This document shows, piece by piece, positions 54,379 to 64,000 of a DNA stretch of 64,000 nt. The translations under genes and the position numbers were made by a program. Source of the DNA: Tethya wilhelma. Its lineage: Eukaryota; Porifera; Demospongiae; Tethyida; Tethyidae. Positions within the stretch are counted from its first letter, which is position 1. Every line of letters starts with the position of its first letter. Location of the stretch: contig CAXIPT010000005.1 in NCBI GenBank assembly GCA_964030475.1, positions 3,500,097-3,564,096 of the forward strand. The letters run 5' to 3'. Below the pieces are notes generated by a model that did no database searches, had not been told where the DNA came from, and worked only from the letters and a program-made list of their open reading frames with translations.

Positions 54379-55560
54379 ATGGCTATGAAAGAGATATTCA
54401 CCACTGTGACACTGAAATTCATTTGCTGCATGTTTTATTCTGGGAAATTCAAAAAGTGATTGAAAAAGGAATTGAACAGGCGATAGAATTGCATGATCAA
54501 AAGGACATGCAAGTGCTTAACAACGGATATTCTCTAGAGCTGTGCCATGTATCTGCCAAAAACGATATACTATTAGAGATTCTTTCTCTGTTGCTTTGAG
54601 ATGCAGTAACTGTGGGAGTGGCCAAAGCTAGTATACTGCTTCTTCTTCTATTGGCCTAATGGTTGAGATAAGGGTTGAATATGCACAAGTGATGTGACTG
54701 TTATTGTAGCCCCCCCCAGCAATGAATAAATTATTGCATGTCAATGACTCATTCTACACATGTTGTGGCTGCATGTGTTGGTCATCATACAATCAGATAG
54801 TTGTAATCTTATGATAACTACTATGACCACATGAGCACTAAATCTGTCCCAAAAGGTGACAAAACAAATTGTCAATGATCTTGTTTGTGTGCTGTGTAGT
54901 TAGCCTCATTCTCAGCCCCCTCCCTCCTCCAGAAACTGTCACCTAATAGGTTATATAAACAACAACAGAAACTGACAACCCAAACAGAGATTGGCTGGTC
55001 AGAGCACTACCAAAGCTTTTTATGTTTATTTTTTCTTTCTTGTTTTGTTTTTTTGAGCAGGAGCCAGTGATCTTGAAGACACAAAGAGGCTTGAGCAAGT
55101 GATGCACAGTATGAACAGAAAGTTATTTTTATTAACAGATGTGAAGATAGACAGGGTGTTTTGTTGATTTTTTTTACACCATATGTTCAAAGGGAGTTGC
55201 AGATGAGACTGAGATGACAAGAGACACTGGATACAAGGTTGAGCAAAGGAAGTGAAAATGTTCAGTGGCAACCTGAGTAAAGGTCAACACCAGATAGTGT
55301 AGAGGAAGAGAAATTCAGACATCAAGAGATAGATATTTTATAATTATGAAGAATGATTATTGATAGATAATTTTTTTGTTATGATTATTGTGCTGGGGAA
55401 ATGACAGCCTACTACTTACCTGACACCAACTAAGTTCAACAATATAGGATATTAATATTATTGTTTTGGGCCAGCTTGAATTTGTGACAAAAAAGTTGTA
55501 AATGTGATTACAAGCCTTTGAGACAGGGAGACTTGGGGGTTAACGTGGAGTACAGATAAT
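54379..55560. other. Unassigned region
   Basis: A 74-codon frame at 54375-54599 (VLFWEIQKVIEKGIEQAIEL) may be a further decayed exon. It has no domain I recognise. The rest, to 55560, shows no gene or clear repeat. Confidence 0.35.
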
Positions 55561-55599
55561 ACTGATATAGTTCCTCCCCTTTTTCTGTTCTGTGGCCGT

Positions 55600-55850
55600 T
55601 AAGAGGTTCACAACATACGAGAAAGTGTGCGTTCCTATACGTACACTCAGCTAGTTTTACTGCGCATGCGTAGACTAGAGCCACGTGCGTGTGGCCGTGG
55701 AGCCAAGAAATAGTTTGTTTCCGGTCCGCCCACTAACTTTCAACAGCGTGGCAATGTGACCTTTACGTAATAAAAATAATTTTGCTTCCGGGAGCCAGGT
55801 CGGTCGGGTTACTGGAAAGTTTCATTTCTTCGAAGTGGCCTAAACGTTCG
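55600..55850 (+). promoter_or_regulatory. Putative promoter of the lipocalin-like gene
   Basis: CpG-enriched relative to the surroundings (GCGCATGCGTAG, CCACGTGCGTGTGGCCGTGG, GTTTCCGGTCCGCCC). No TATA box. The ETS-like TTTCCGG and TTCCGGG occur twice. Position directly before the ATG supports a promoter. Confidence 0.4.
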
Positions 55851-55852
55851 AC

Positions 55853-56306
55853 ATGGCCAACTATGCTCCGGCTATTGCTAGCCACTTCGGTACCTGGGAG
55901 GGAAAGTCTGTGCACGTAGATCTCGATGGAAAAGTATTAGATTCCTATAACACAAAGATTGAAATCGGTGCAAGAGGAGAGAACTATTCCCAGCGCAATA
56001 CATACACCAGGCCTGATGGACAAGTAATAGTGAAAGAGTTCAGAGGAGAATTTGATGCCAACGGGTCATTAAAGAGTGGAGCAGTTACAATTATTAATGA
56101 CGGAGTGATTGTATTTAGACAAAGTGGTCAAACAGAAGATGGCAGTAACTGAGGTGATCACTCTGTGTGATGAAGACAGAAAAACTCGGATGAGAACAAA
56201 CCAGTATGTTATAAATGGAAAACCATACAAGACAAGCACAATTGTGGAACATCTTGTGAGCAAGGAGGATGTTTACTTCGAGACGAAATCTGAAATCAGT
56301 GTATAA
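55853..56306 (+). CDS. Lipocalin-like (DUF3598-type) protein with a frame change
   Basis: ATG 55853 in a strong context (CGACATGG) opens MANYAPAIASHFGTWEGKSV. It continues with VDLDGKVLDSYNTKIEIGAR, QRNTYTRPDGQVIVKEFRGE and SGAVTIINDGVIVF. The second half is in the +1 frame (MAVTEVITLCDEDRKTRMRT, NQYVINGKPYKTSTIVEHLV) to 56306. The pattern HxGTWEG, NTYT.PDG and R..... NGK.YK...I.EH recalls DUF3598/nitrobindin-like lipocalin barrels that bind hydrophobic ligands. The two halves need one shift near 56110-56150: a sequencing error, an unseen tiny intron or a real lesion. Polyadenylation signal AATAAA at 56404. Confidence 0.55.
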
Positions 56307-56403
56307 TCTATAGTGAACCAGCTAGAACTTTGACTTGAGTAGATAATACATTTTGGCTCTTGTAACGGCTATAATAATTATACTTGCTGATGCTCAAACT
56401 GAC

Positions 56404-56409
56404 AATAAA
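56404..56409 (+). terminator. Polyadenylation signal AATAAA
   Basis: Canonical hexamer about 100 bases after the stop of the lipocalin-like gene. Confidence 0.5.
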
Positions 56410-56664
56410 CTTCAAATTAAAAGATGTCATACTAAAAGGCCGCTAAATATGAATACGCAAAAGTTGCGGCAATTATTAAACTTGCATGAACGGCACAGCG
56501 CAGCGATCTATAATTATATCTAACTGTGAAGGAATGTTGATGATAATAATTATGATGAGATTCATTGCTCAATCATAGCCTCGAAGGGAAGTCAGTGTGC
56601 AGCCTGTCTAAACCAACCCCTAGAACTAGAATGATCTGGTATAGGCTAGAGGACACATGAACGG

Positions 56665-57127
56665 ATGAACGGATACAGTGAGTTCTGTTCTTACACTCCT
56701 CCTGAACACAAGTTGGCTAAAAACTTGTTAAGAAAGCCTATCAATCGATTTCAAGTAAGTTTTTGCATTGGGTTCGAATTCACTACTTCAAAAGACTTGA
56801 ATATTTGATGTTTGTTTGTATACAGTTGTGTATATCAGGCCCACTCCTATCCACAAGTGCATGGTCTCTTCCTGGAGTACCAAGTGAGTTCCAAGTCTCT
56901 GTGAAGAGAGAAGACCTCACTGGAAGTACTTTGACTGGAAATAAAGTATTTGTGGCATGCTAGCTAGTCTAGTAGTCAAGTTTTGAACTTTTGTGCATGT
57001 GGATGTATATATATATAATATATAGGTTAGAAAGTTGGAATTTCTTCTTGCTGATGCTGTTCAGCAAGGCTGGGATACAGTGGTAACAATTGGAGGACCT
57101 CAATCAAATCATTGCCGAGCCACTGCA
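56665..57127 (+). pseudogene. D-cysteine desulfhydrase-like gene, copy 1, exons 1-3
   Basis: Exon 1 56665-56754 (MNGYSEFCSYTPPE), exon 2 56826-56945 and exon 3 57026-57127 all have GT-AG borders and phase 0. Exon 2 contains WSLPGVPSEFQVSVKREDLT and GSTLTGNK. Exon 3 has [20 protein letters not shown], then [14 protein letters not shown]. This is the N-terminus of the PLP-dependent ACC deaminase/D-cysteine desulfhydrase family: KREDLTGS.LTGNK carries the PLP lysine, and SNHCRATA the phosphate/substrate region. Gains of 2 and 4 bases in exon 2 turn KPTPIHK (copy 2) into SGPLLSTSA. After exon 3 the sequence runs into copia retroelement, so the gene is truncated. Confidence 0.75.
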
Positions 57128-57249
57128 TTAATCTCATTAAAAATCGCTGTTTTTCCTGCGCGTGGAAAAGGTCTATTAATAATAAATATTACTTTGACTG
57201 TGGCTAGAGAGCCGGCACCGTAAATTAAAACCAAATATATGGTCTGAAG

Positions 57250-58322
57250 CAATTACTCAGATGCTGGAATACGGCTCTGGACACTCATCTCAAGAAAATT
57301 GGTTTCAAACAGTCGACAAGTGATCCATGTTTATACTCCAAAGAAATTGATGATGACATGTTCTACATGGGAGCTAGTATATGTCGACGACATTGTTCTT
57401 GCTGGTAAAACGGACAAGCAAATAAAAGAAGTCAAACTTGCATTCTCCAAGAAGTTCGACATCAAAGACTTGGGAAAATTGCGGTATTTTCTTGGAATGT
57501 CTGTAGTGCCAGATGCTGAGTCAAAGTCTGTATGGATTGGTCAACCAGTATATACGAACAATCTTCTTGCCAAATTGGTTTGCGAGTTCATCATGCAGTT
57601 TCACTTGCAACTTCTAGTTTTGTACCAGAATCCACAAGAATGCTTACTGGCTCGCAATTCTGCCAACAACTGTACCAATTGGCTATTGGAAGTCTCCTCT
57701 ACCTATCTGTTGGAACATGACCAGATATTTGCTATGCAGTGAGCATGCAGCTTGGCAAGATTTTCGTCAAAGCCGACGAAGAGTCACTGGAATGCTGCCA
57801 AATGGGTATTTAGGCAACAGCAAACCTTGGAATACATTACACTAAGGATGGTGACAGTGAGCTGGTTGGTTACTCGGATGCTGATTGGGGAGGAGACATC
57901 AACGACTGAAAGTCTACCTCTGCCATGGCTATCTATTCAAAGTAGTGTCCTGGAAGAGCAAGAAACAAACGTGTGTGGCTCTTTCCAGAGCTGAAGCTGA
58001 GTACGTAGCTCTATCTGTTGCTGCTCAGGAGTCCATATGGCTGAAACAACTCGTCTCTGAACTGACTGAATTCTCAACGTCACACATTACTCTCTATAAA
58101 GACAACCAGTCAACCACGCCATGACTTGAAATCCTCAATTTCACGGTCGCTCCAAGCACATTGACATAAAGTACCACTTTGTTCGGGAACATGTTGACAG
58201 TGGAGATATCAAACTTGTTTATTGTCAAAGTGGAGAAATGATAGCTGACATGTTAACTAAAGGTTTAAGTAAGCAGAACTTTTGCAAACTCCGTAAAGAA
58301 GCTGGAATTACTGAACAGCATT
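57250..58322 (+). pseudogene. Ty1/copia retroelement: RT C-terminus and RNase H
   Basis: Decayed frames give THLKKIGFKQSTSDPCLYSK, then the active site VYVDDIVLAGK (near 57384), FSKKFDIKDLGKLRYFLGM, then RNase H: ELVGYSDADWGGD, TCVALSRAEAEYVALSVAAQ, ESIWLKQLV, ITLYKDNQS, HGRSKHIDIKYHFVREHV and MLTKGLSKQNF. This is the copia order and spelling. Gag, protease, integrase and the first half of RT are absent. The downstream purine tract GTGAGGAGGAG and LTR follow directly. Confidence 0.85.
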
Positions 58323-58340
58323 AAGTCAAGTGAGGAGGAG

Positions 58341-58946
58341 TGTTGTAAATATTTACTGTATTGACACTTGATTAAAGTGTATGCTGTGTTGTAAATTTTA
58401 TGGTTAATCTTAAGTTTTGTGGTTTGTTAATTTAGCTGTATTTTGGTTTGTTCATTTGAATTACTTCCAGTCTTTGTTACACACTTCCATCATGCTTTGT
58501 ACTAAGTCAAGTGAGGAGGAGTGTTGTAAATATTTACTGTATTGACACTTGATTAAAGTGTATGCTGTGTTGTAAATGTTTATGGTTAATCTTAAGTTTT
58601 GTGGTTTGTTAATAAATTATTTAGCTGTATTTTGGTTTGTTCATTTGAATGTGTGTAATTACTTCCAGTCTTTGTTACACACTTCCATCATGCTTTATAC
58701 TCATGCACACGATGTCACACAATGCACCTGTATAGAGGCCTGCGCCTCTGCCGCTGGCATGCCTTTTTAAGTATTCTCTGTAACACTTTTTCGGGTTATC
58801 CACCAGTATTGTGTACTTGTAACAAACTGTGTAATTCTGATAAGTTATTCTCATTCACTCTTGAAGTTAAAAGCTCTAGTCTTTATAGTGCTGACTCTAT
58901 TGCTACTGCGCTATGTTGCTATAACTTTGCCAATAGACACCTGTCA
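58341..58946 (+). mobile_element. 3' LTR of the copia element, with partial duplication
   Basis: Starts TGTTGTAAATATTTACTG after the polypurine tract. At 58504 the tract and LTR start (AAGTCAAGTGAGGAGGAGTG) recur, so about 181 bases are duplicated. The LTR then continues through TTCCATCATGCTTTATACTC and CACCTGTATAGAGGCCTGCG to about CTGTCA 58946. An opposite-orientation LTR of the same family is 62609-62998. Confidence 0.75.
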
Positions 58947-59052
58947 TGATTTTTGTTATATTATTATTATTATTAATCATAATAGAAATGTTCGCTGAAC
59001 GCATATGACTATAATAATTAACCGAAACATAATATTAATAATATTAATAATT

Positions 59053-60576
59053 GGGCGAGCCGGAGCGAGCCCACCCTAGTGTGTCTGTCGTGTCGTTCGT
59101 TCTTCTAATTAATTGTTCGCATGCCACATTACCAACTTAAGTACGGTATGTTATGAGTGCCACCACGTGTTGCAATATGCATGCCTAAGGATTCGTTTCG
59201 AATTTCCATGAAGAGACGTCAATGTCCTTGGCTACAAAAGTTTTTGCTTGCATTGAAATGGATAGTTCTCCTGAAAGAAAGCTCAACGTCGAAGAGAACT
59301 CTACAGGGAGTGGCATATGGAGCGAGAAACGCCTGAGCAAAGAGAAGCCAGGCGAGCGAGACGACGAGAGATATATAACAGTTGTGAAGCAGGTATAGTT
59401 ATTACCTAAGAAGGTAGTATGTAGGTAGTCAGATTCAGTATAGTATTATTAAACCCACAGAAAGAGAAAGAAGATCAAGAGAGAGAATGATAGAAGATTG
59501 AGAGAGACAGCCCCTCAGAGAGAACACAGGCTTGAGCGAGATAGCTCTCAGGCTAATGATAGAAGATTGAGCCTCGGAGAGACAGCCTCTGAGAGAGAAC
59601 ACAGACGTGAGCAAGATAGGTCTCGGGCTTGTGCAAGGAGGTCTGATACAGCACCAGCATTATTTGGGCAACCAGCTGTGATCCAGAAGATGAAAAACTT
59701 TCACCAGACAATACTCAGAAATTGCTTATCCTACTTGTGATACGTGTTTGGAATGTTTCACAAACCTGTCTGTGTCAGCTCGGCCTAACGGTCAGTCTGT
59801 CGAGTGTAGGTGGTGTTCCATGGACAAGAAGGTTCCAAAGTTATACTCTTGTGCCAACAACATGGACCCTGGCTTTGTGCCTCCACAATTACAGGTTAGC
59901 CTGTAGCTTAGCTCAATGTTGTAGTGTTTAATGATATTATGTGCATAATTAATTAATAATAATTAATTATGCACAATTAATAATAATTAACTCAAGTGGA
60001 AGAAATGCTGGTGTCTGCATGCTGTTATGCCGATCATGTCCGTCTACAGGCTACCTCAAGGCCAGTATATGGTTACAGTGGACACGTCATTAACCTCCCA
60101 CAAGATGTGTCGTCATTTGCCACCAGTCTCCCAAGATTACCATCAGAAGTTGACATCCTGGTGGTTAGGAAAGAGAGAGACCAGACACATAAAGACTTTC
60201 GTGTGCATAGGAGGCGTGTAGAGCAAGCTTTGACCTGGTTGCTTGAGAACAATGTCTACTACCGGGCCAGTGGAATCGGATTGAACACACAGGCCTTATC
60301 TAACCTACCAGAAGATGGTGACCTCTCTGACCTTGTATCTATCCAACCTCAAGAATCAGAGGTCACTCATGCAGCACATGCCTCACAGGAAGATCCTTAT
60401 GAAGCCCACCTGCCTACGTATCCATAGCAATGCACAAATTTAATTCTCCATCATCACGAACACGTGTAACTTTACTACTACGTATGCGTCTAACATCAAC
60501 ATTTGTGCATGTGCCAACATTAATTATTGTCGCGATCGCTCCGGCTCGCCCTTCAATGCACGGTGCATTCCCCTAG
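59053..60576 (+). mobile_element. Helitron2/Helentron-like element
   Basis: GGGCGAGCCGGAGCGA stands at the 5' edge (59053-59068), and its exact inverse lies near the 3' edge (60536-60551). This is followed by the hairpin AATGCA-CGG-TGCATT (60555-60569) and CTAG (60573-60576). An asymmetric inverted repeat plus a 3' hairpin is the published structure of Helitron2-type elements. The interior encodes a DUF6570-type protein as found at the start of Helitron replicase genes. The Rep and helicase motifs are missing, so it is a short derivative. Confidence 0.6.
59265..60427 (+). pseudogene. DUF6570 / Helitron N-terminal protein, fragmented
   Basis: Segment 1 (59280-59395) reads AQRRRELYREWHMERETPEQ then REARRARRR, with a GTATAG donor. 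Segment 2 (59460-59740) has repeated SLGETASEREHRREQDRSRA, PALFGQPAVIQKMKNFHQTI. Segment 3 (59735-59895) has YCDTCLECF, SVECRWCSMDKKVPKL and NNMDPGFVPPQLQ. Segment 4 (59996-60427) has SQVEEMLVSACC, YGYSGHVINLPQDVSSFATS, LPRLPSEVDILVVRKE and YYRASGIGLNTQALSNLPED. C..C/CS..NMDPG.VP..L, GHV.N.PQDV and LPR...... are the DUF6570 landmarks. Frame changes lie between the segments, and it is probably inactive. Confidence 0.7.
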
Positions 60577-60631
60577 TAAAGCACGTGCACTGTTGCTAGC
60601 TATAGAAATTCAGTGGAGCTAGCGCTGCGTC

Positions 60632-60902
60632 ATGGACGGATACAGTGAGCTCTGTTCGTACACTCCTCCTGAATGGGCTAAAAACTTGTCGAGAAAGCCT
60701 ATGTATCGATTTCAGGTAAGTTTTCATGCTGCTACGGTCATTTGGCTCAGTACGGTCAAAGTTTATAAAATTAAAATATTTGTTTCAGTTGTGCATGAAG
60801 CCCACTCCTATCCACAAGTGGTCTCTTCCTGGAGTACCAAGTGAGTTCCAAGTCTCTGTGAAGAGAGAAGACCTCACTGGAAGTACTTTGACTGGAAATA
60901 AA
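60632..60902 (+). pseudogene. D-cysteine desulfhydrase-like gene, copy 2, exons 1-2
   Basis: Exon 1 60632-60715 (MDGYSELCSYTPPEWAKNLS) and exon 2 60789-60902 (LCMKPTPIHKWSLPGVPSEF, then QVSVKREDLTGSTLTGNK) have canonical splice sites and keep the KPTPIHKW motif that copy 1 has lost. The third exon is absent: homology with copy 1 ends at GGATGTATATAT (60968), where element A begins. This copy reads like the true gene, but only 66 codons remain. Its 5' flank adjoins the 3' end of the Helitron-like element. Confidence 0.75.
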
Positions 60903-60968
60903 GTATTCGTGGCATGCTAGCTAGTCTAGTAGTCAAGTTTTGAACTTTTGTGCATGTGGATGTATATA

Positions 60969-61522
60969 TTCCCAGTACGGTAGTACTGGGTACATAGGAA
61001 TGGCACGGATGGCCCATTAGCGCAATACAAATATTCACGCGAATAACTCTGCAAAAACTGAGCGCTTGGCACTAAAAGGCTTCTTAAGCTACTATTTAGC
61101 CTTTTCTCTTTCTATTGAGCCTAAAAACATAGCCTAAAACCATCGCTAAAGTAACAAACTAAAGTATGCCAAACCTCCAATTTTCTCGTCTTCTTCTTCT
61201 TCTTCTTCTTCTTCTTCTTCTTCTATCTTGGAACGACTTTTCTCGAAGACCGCTCGCTTTCAGAAGCTGATTCTTGAACGAATAAACTTGGTTTCTTTGT
61301 CTTCACGTGCTTTTTGTATCGGTTATTCGTCTCTCTAGCTGAGTCGCTAGATACAAGACGAAAAGCGCCTTCTCCGTATGGCAGCCATTCATTTCTATAC
61401 TCATTAATAATTCATTAGCTACCTTGGAAATCAAGTTGACGACCCTTTTCCAGTTAGATAAGTGTGCGTTATTTGGAATCCGAATATTCGCTGCCCTGCC
61501 TGTTACCTGAAGATTTCTGGTT
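60969..61522 (+). mobile_element. Element A cutting the desulfhydrase gene
   Basis: Hairpin TTCCCAGTACGGTAGTACTG preceded by TA, full body with a long (TTC)n run at 61192-61222, ending at GATTTCTGG, where MITE F begins. Confidence 0.8.
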
Positions 61523-61523
61523 C

Positions 61524-61566
61524 AGGGGGTGGCGACTCCCATATGTACTGTACTTGGAGCCTGTGT
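61524..61566 (+). mobile_element. MITE F terminus only
   Basis: CAGGGGGTGGCGACTCCCAT and ATGTACTGTACTTGGAGC match the left 40 bases of MITE F. The rest is missing, and coding sequence of the membrane protein follows at once. Confidence 0.65.
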
Positions 61567-62572
61567 ATGTGGTCACGATATTACAATGAGAGCCGATGGC
61601 ATTTATATTAAGTGTGATAAACTAAGCACTGAATTCGGTGTATTCACTTGTCTCACTTATGATGAGACCAAAGGGACAGCAATCGCAAGTTATTGTCCAT
61701 TCAATTACTTGAAACCAACTAGCTCAAGTGGCTTTCTTGTCACTCTATCCAATAACTTGTCTACACTGAACGCTAAAATGTGCGGACTGGTAAATCGCGA
61801 TGGACCACATTGCAGTAAGTGTAAAAATGGTACAGGACCTTCAATACTGAGGTACAAAATGGACTGTGTAGATTGTACTGGTAGCCAATACAGAGGGATA
61901 ATATACCATGTGGTAGTTGTTTTCCTACTAACGACTATGTTCTTCTTGATCATTGCTTGTTTTAAAGTTGACATCACTTCGCCATCGATGAATATGTTTA
62001 TATTGTTAAGCCAAATTGCAGTAAACGCTTACGTTCTATTTCCATCCTTTGGTCTGTATCTCTTGCACCTTGATTCACCCTTTGGACAATCACTGTTAAA
62101 CTTTTACGGAATTTGGAACTTGGATTTACTTCGAGTTCTGCCATTTAAATTTTGCTTTATCTCCAGCCTAAATACTCTACAGGCTATAGCAGTGGATTAT
62201 GTCATTGCAATTTATCCCCTACTTTTCACAGCTTTGGTGTACTACTGTGTTCAATCTCACGACAGAGGAAACAGATTTCTTATGTGTATTTGGAAACCAT
62301 TTCGGATATTATTTTGGAGGTTTCGGAGAGTCTGGGACTTTAAAGGTTCAGTTGTCAATGCATTCGCAAGCTTCCTACTTCTTTCGTACTCTAAGATTCT
62401 GTTCACTTCAGTAAATCTACTTTTGCCTACAAACACTTATAATGGATGTGGAGAATTAGTCGGAAGAGTGCTTTTCTTTGAGCCATCTATGACTTTCTTC
62501 AGCCGAGATCATTTACCTTATGTCATTGTGGCTTTTATTATTCCAGTAATATTCGTACTTCTCCCAGTAATA
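61565..62572 (+). CDS. Polytopic membrane protein, cysteine-rich plus multi-TM module, 5' truncated
   Basis: Open frame of about 335 codons. It starts with a Cys-rich extracellular part (ACVCGHDITMRADGIYIKCD; SYCPFNY; CGLVNRDGPHCSKCKNGTGP; CVDCTGSQYRG). About six to seven hydrophobic segments follow (IIYHVVVVFLLTTMFFLIIA; MNMFILLSQIAVNAYVLFPS; TLQAIAVDYVIAIYPLLFTA; FASFLLLSYSKILF; LPYVIVAFIIPVIFVLLPVI). The motifs YGIWNLDLLR, FRRVWDFKGSVVNAF and FLLLSYSKIL recur in many sponge and cnidarian membrane proteins of unknown function that I remember, usually C-terminal to large extracellular repeats. The first in-frame codons come from a MITE F end, and the frame stops at N 62573, so both ends are missing. 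Confidence 0.7.
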
Positions 62573-62608
62573 NGTACTGAGAAACTTTAGAGACCTGGGC
62601 CCATAACC

Positions 62609-62998
62609 TATTAGCAGAATTATAGTAATAGCGCAGTAGCTATAGAGTCAGAACAATAAAGACTAGAGCTTTAACTTCAAGAGTGAATGAGAATAACTTG
62701 TTATCAGAATTACAGTTTGTTACAAGTACACAATACTGGTGGATAACGAAAAAGTGTTACAGAGAATACTTAAAAGGCATGCCAGAGGTGCAGGCCTCTA
62801 TACAGGTGCATTGTGCGACATTGTGTGCATGAGTACAAAGCATGGAAGTGTATAACAAAGACTGGAAGTAATTACACACAAATGAACAAACCAAAAATAC
62901 AGCTAAATTAACAAACCACAAAACTTAAGATTAACCATAAACATTTGCAACACAGCATACACATTAATCAAGTGTCAATACAGTAAATATTTACAACA
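62609..62998 (-). mobile_element. Solo copia LTR, opposite orientation
   Basis: Reverse complement of 58341-58935 without the internal duplication: ends ATTTACAACA at 62998 and begins near CCTATTAGCAGAATTATAG. No retroelement coding is attached. Confidence 0.75.
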
Positions 62999-64000
62999 AT
63001 ATTCCCGATAGTGAAATTGCCAAGAGTTATGCTTCAAAATGGACAAAAACAACCTGCATAGTTAATGGTGCCATTGCACCATCATATCAGCAAGCTTTGG
63101 TTCAAGCAATGAAAACCCGTCCGTATTCTGTGGCTATTGATGGATCTAGTGACACTGGTGTAGAAAACATGAACCCTCTAACTGTAAGGATCATTAATGA
63201 AGAGAGTGGTCAAGTTCACACACAATTTCTGGACATGTGCTTTTCTTCACAATCAATAGCAGAGGGGATTTTTTCTAAAATGCAAAGTGCATTAAAAAAC
63301 CTGACCTATATCATGGATAAATTGTGTGGGGATTGCTCTTGATAACACCTCAGTAAACATGGGCTGTCGAAACTTGATCAAGACTCGCATACGCGTTGTG
63401 AATTCTTCTATTTATGTAATGGGATGCCCATGCCATAATGTGCATAATATAGCATCAAAAGCCAGCAGTGCACTTCTCTCTATAGCTACAGTGTGTGATG
63501 TTATTTTATTTATGATGATGATTGTGCAATTAATTTTTATGTAGGTATCAGGATCATTGATAAGAGTACCAACAGAAAATCAGGTTTGTTGGAATACTGC
63601 AACTTCTGCGACTGTGAATATCGAGCCATTGTGAAGCACGTGAACACGAGATGGCTTAGCTTGGAAAGGGCAGTTCACCGGGTGTTACAACAGTATGCTC
63701 CACTTAAGAGTTATTTCCTCTCTGAAAGTAATGCACTCTCAGTTAGATTACAACTATAAGGATGACTTGTTTGTGTCAAAATCTTTAACTTACAGATGAA
63801 ACCAGCCTGTTAGACCGTCTAAAGTCTGCGTTTTCTGATCCAATTACTGAGTTATGTTTTACCTGGCAGTTTAACAAATTCCTTCAGAGAGAGGATCCTC
63901 TAATACCAATCATCTTAGACCAAATTTACACATTCTTGACCAAGTTGGCAAGCAAGTTTGTGCCAGTTTCAAGCAATAGGTGAAGATTTCAGCAATCTGC
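62999..64000 (+). pseudogene. hAT-like transposase (ZMYM6-like type), runs off the window
   Basis: Starts right after the LTR in frame: IPDSEIAKSYASKWTKTTCI, VQAMKTRPYSVAIDGSSDTG, VENMNPLTVRI, FLDMCFSS. It then shifts to GIALDNTSVNMGCRNLIKTR and VMGCPCHNVHNIA, then DKSTNRKSGLLEYCNFCDCE, RAIVKHVNTRWLSLERAVHR, APLKSYFLSE and after a spacer KSAFSDPITELCFTWQFNKF. Motifs FS.AIDGS.D, GC.CH..HN.A and V.TRW.SLE are typical of hAT-superfamily genes of the ZMYM6/FAM200 style. At least two frame breaks occur, some possibly introns. The 3' end lies beyond 64000. Confidence 0.7.

Noticed and set aside
59053..60576. Classical TIR transposon explanation for the GGGCGAGCCGGAGCGA repeats
   Set aside because: The right copy is not terminal: a hairpin and CTAG follow it, and the content is Helitron-type, so an asymmetric-repeat Helitron fits better, though not proven.

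Overview
The window is eukaryotic, repeat-rich genomic DNA from an early-branching metazoan, most likely a demosponge. The evidence is very short GT-AG introns (about 60-130 nt), animal-type genes (a Polycomb PCGF RING exon, a death-domain exon, a CS-domain gene, an Hsp70 fragment), and lineage-typical families (a secreted DPLWDGQGC/PPWF protein, a cysteine-rich seven-TM-like module, a DUF6570 Helitron protein). The species assignment is inference. Several single N characters (13886, 19490, 21973, 27617, 36572, 39780, 41105, 44376, 46197, 62573) and one N run (26882-26902) look like scaffold joins. Gene truncations or sequence jumps coincide with several of them.

Layout. 1-5.9 kb: a decayed Penelope-like retroelement split by a 1.06-kb hairpin-ended element. 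5-14 kb: a thicket of two related hairpin-ended composite families, here called A/B and C/D, plus hAT-like MITEs, with the start of a PCGF gene at 13.6 kb. 15-16 kb: a HIRAN-like gene. 16-21.4 kb: minus-strand DDE transposon fragments, a MULE transposase with a SWIM finger, and head-to-head with it a chimeric 397-codon reading frame that joins a MULE N-terminus, a piece of Hsp70 and a PHD finger. 21.5-31 kb: repeats, a long foldback, minisatellites and a decayed DGGPDHR-type transposon gene. 31.5-39 kb: a DIRS-like retroelement (RT, RNase H, tyrosine recombinase) cut between two adjacent codons of a conserved RT motif by a DD34E Tc1/mariner-like transposon. That transposon carries a second, spliced gene with a SHOCT-like tail, and its middle part is present twice around an N. 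39-46 kb: MITEs, a death-domain first exon with a CpG-rich promoter, and an ISXO2-like pseudogene carrying a pogo/Tigger-type MITE.

46.5-51.4 kb is the clearest host-gene block: three tandem intronless paralogs of a secreted cysteine-rich protein, the middle one inactivated by three lesions. 51.9-56.4 kb holds a lone coiled-coil exon, a C/D element, a CS-domain pseudogene and a lipocalin-like gene. 56.6-61 kb holds two truncated copies of a D-cysteine desulfhydrase-like gene on either side of a Ty1/copia remnant and a Helitron2-like element. 61.5-64 kb holds a polytopic membrane protein whose 5' end is MITE sequence, a copia LTR in opposite orientation, and a hAT-like transposase running off the end.

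No operon logic applies. Most of the sequence is explained by nested insertion of mobile elements. The observations that look least described are the hairpin-ended A/B and C/D composite families, the MULE-Hsp70-PHD chimera, and the two-gene Tc1-like transposon. All family names were assigned by motif recognition, not by database search.
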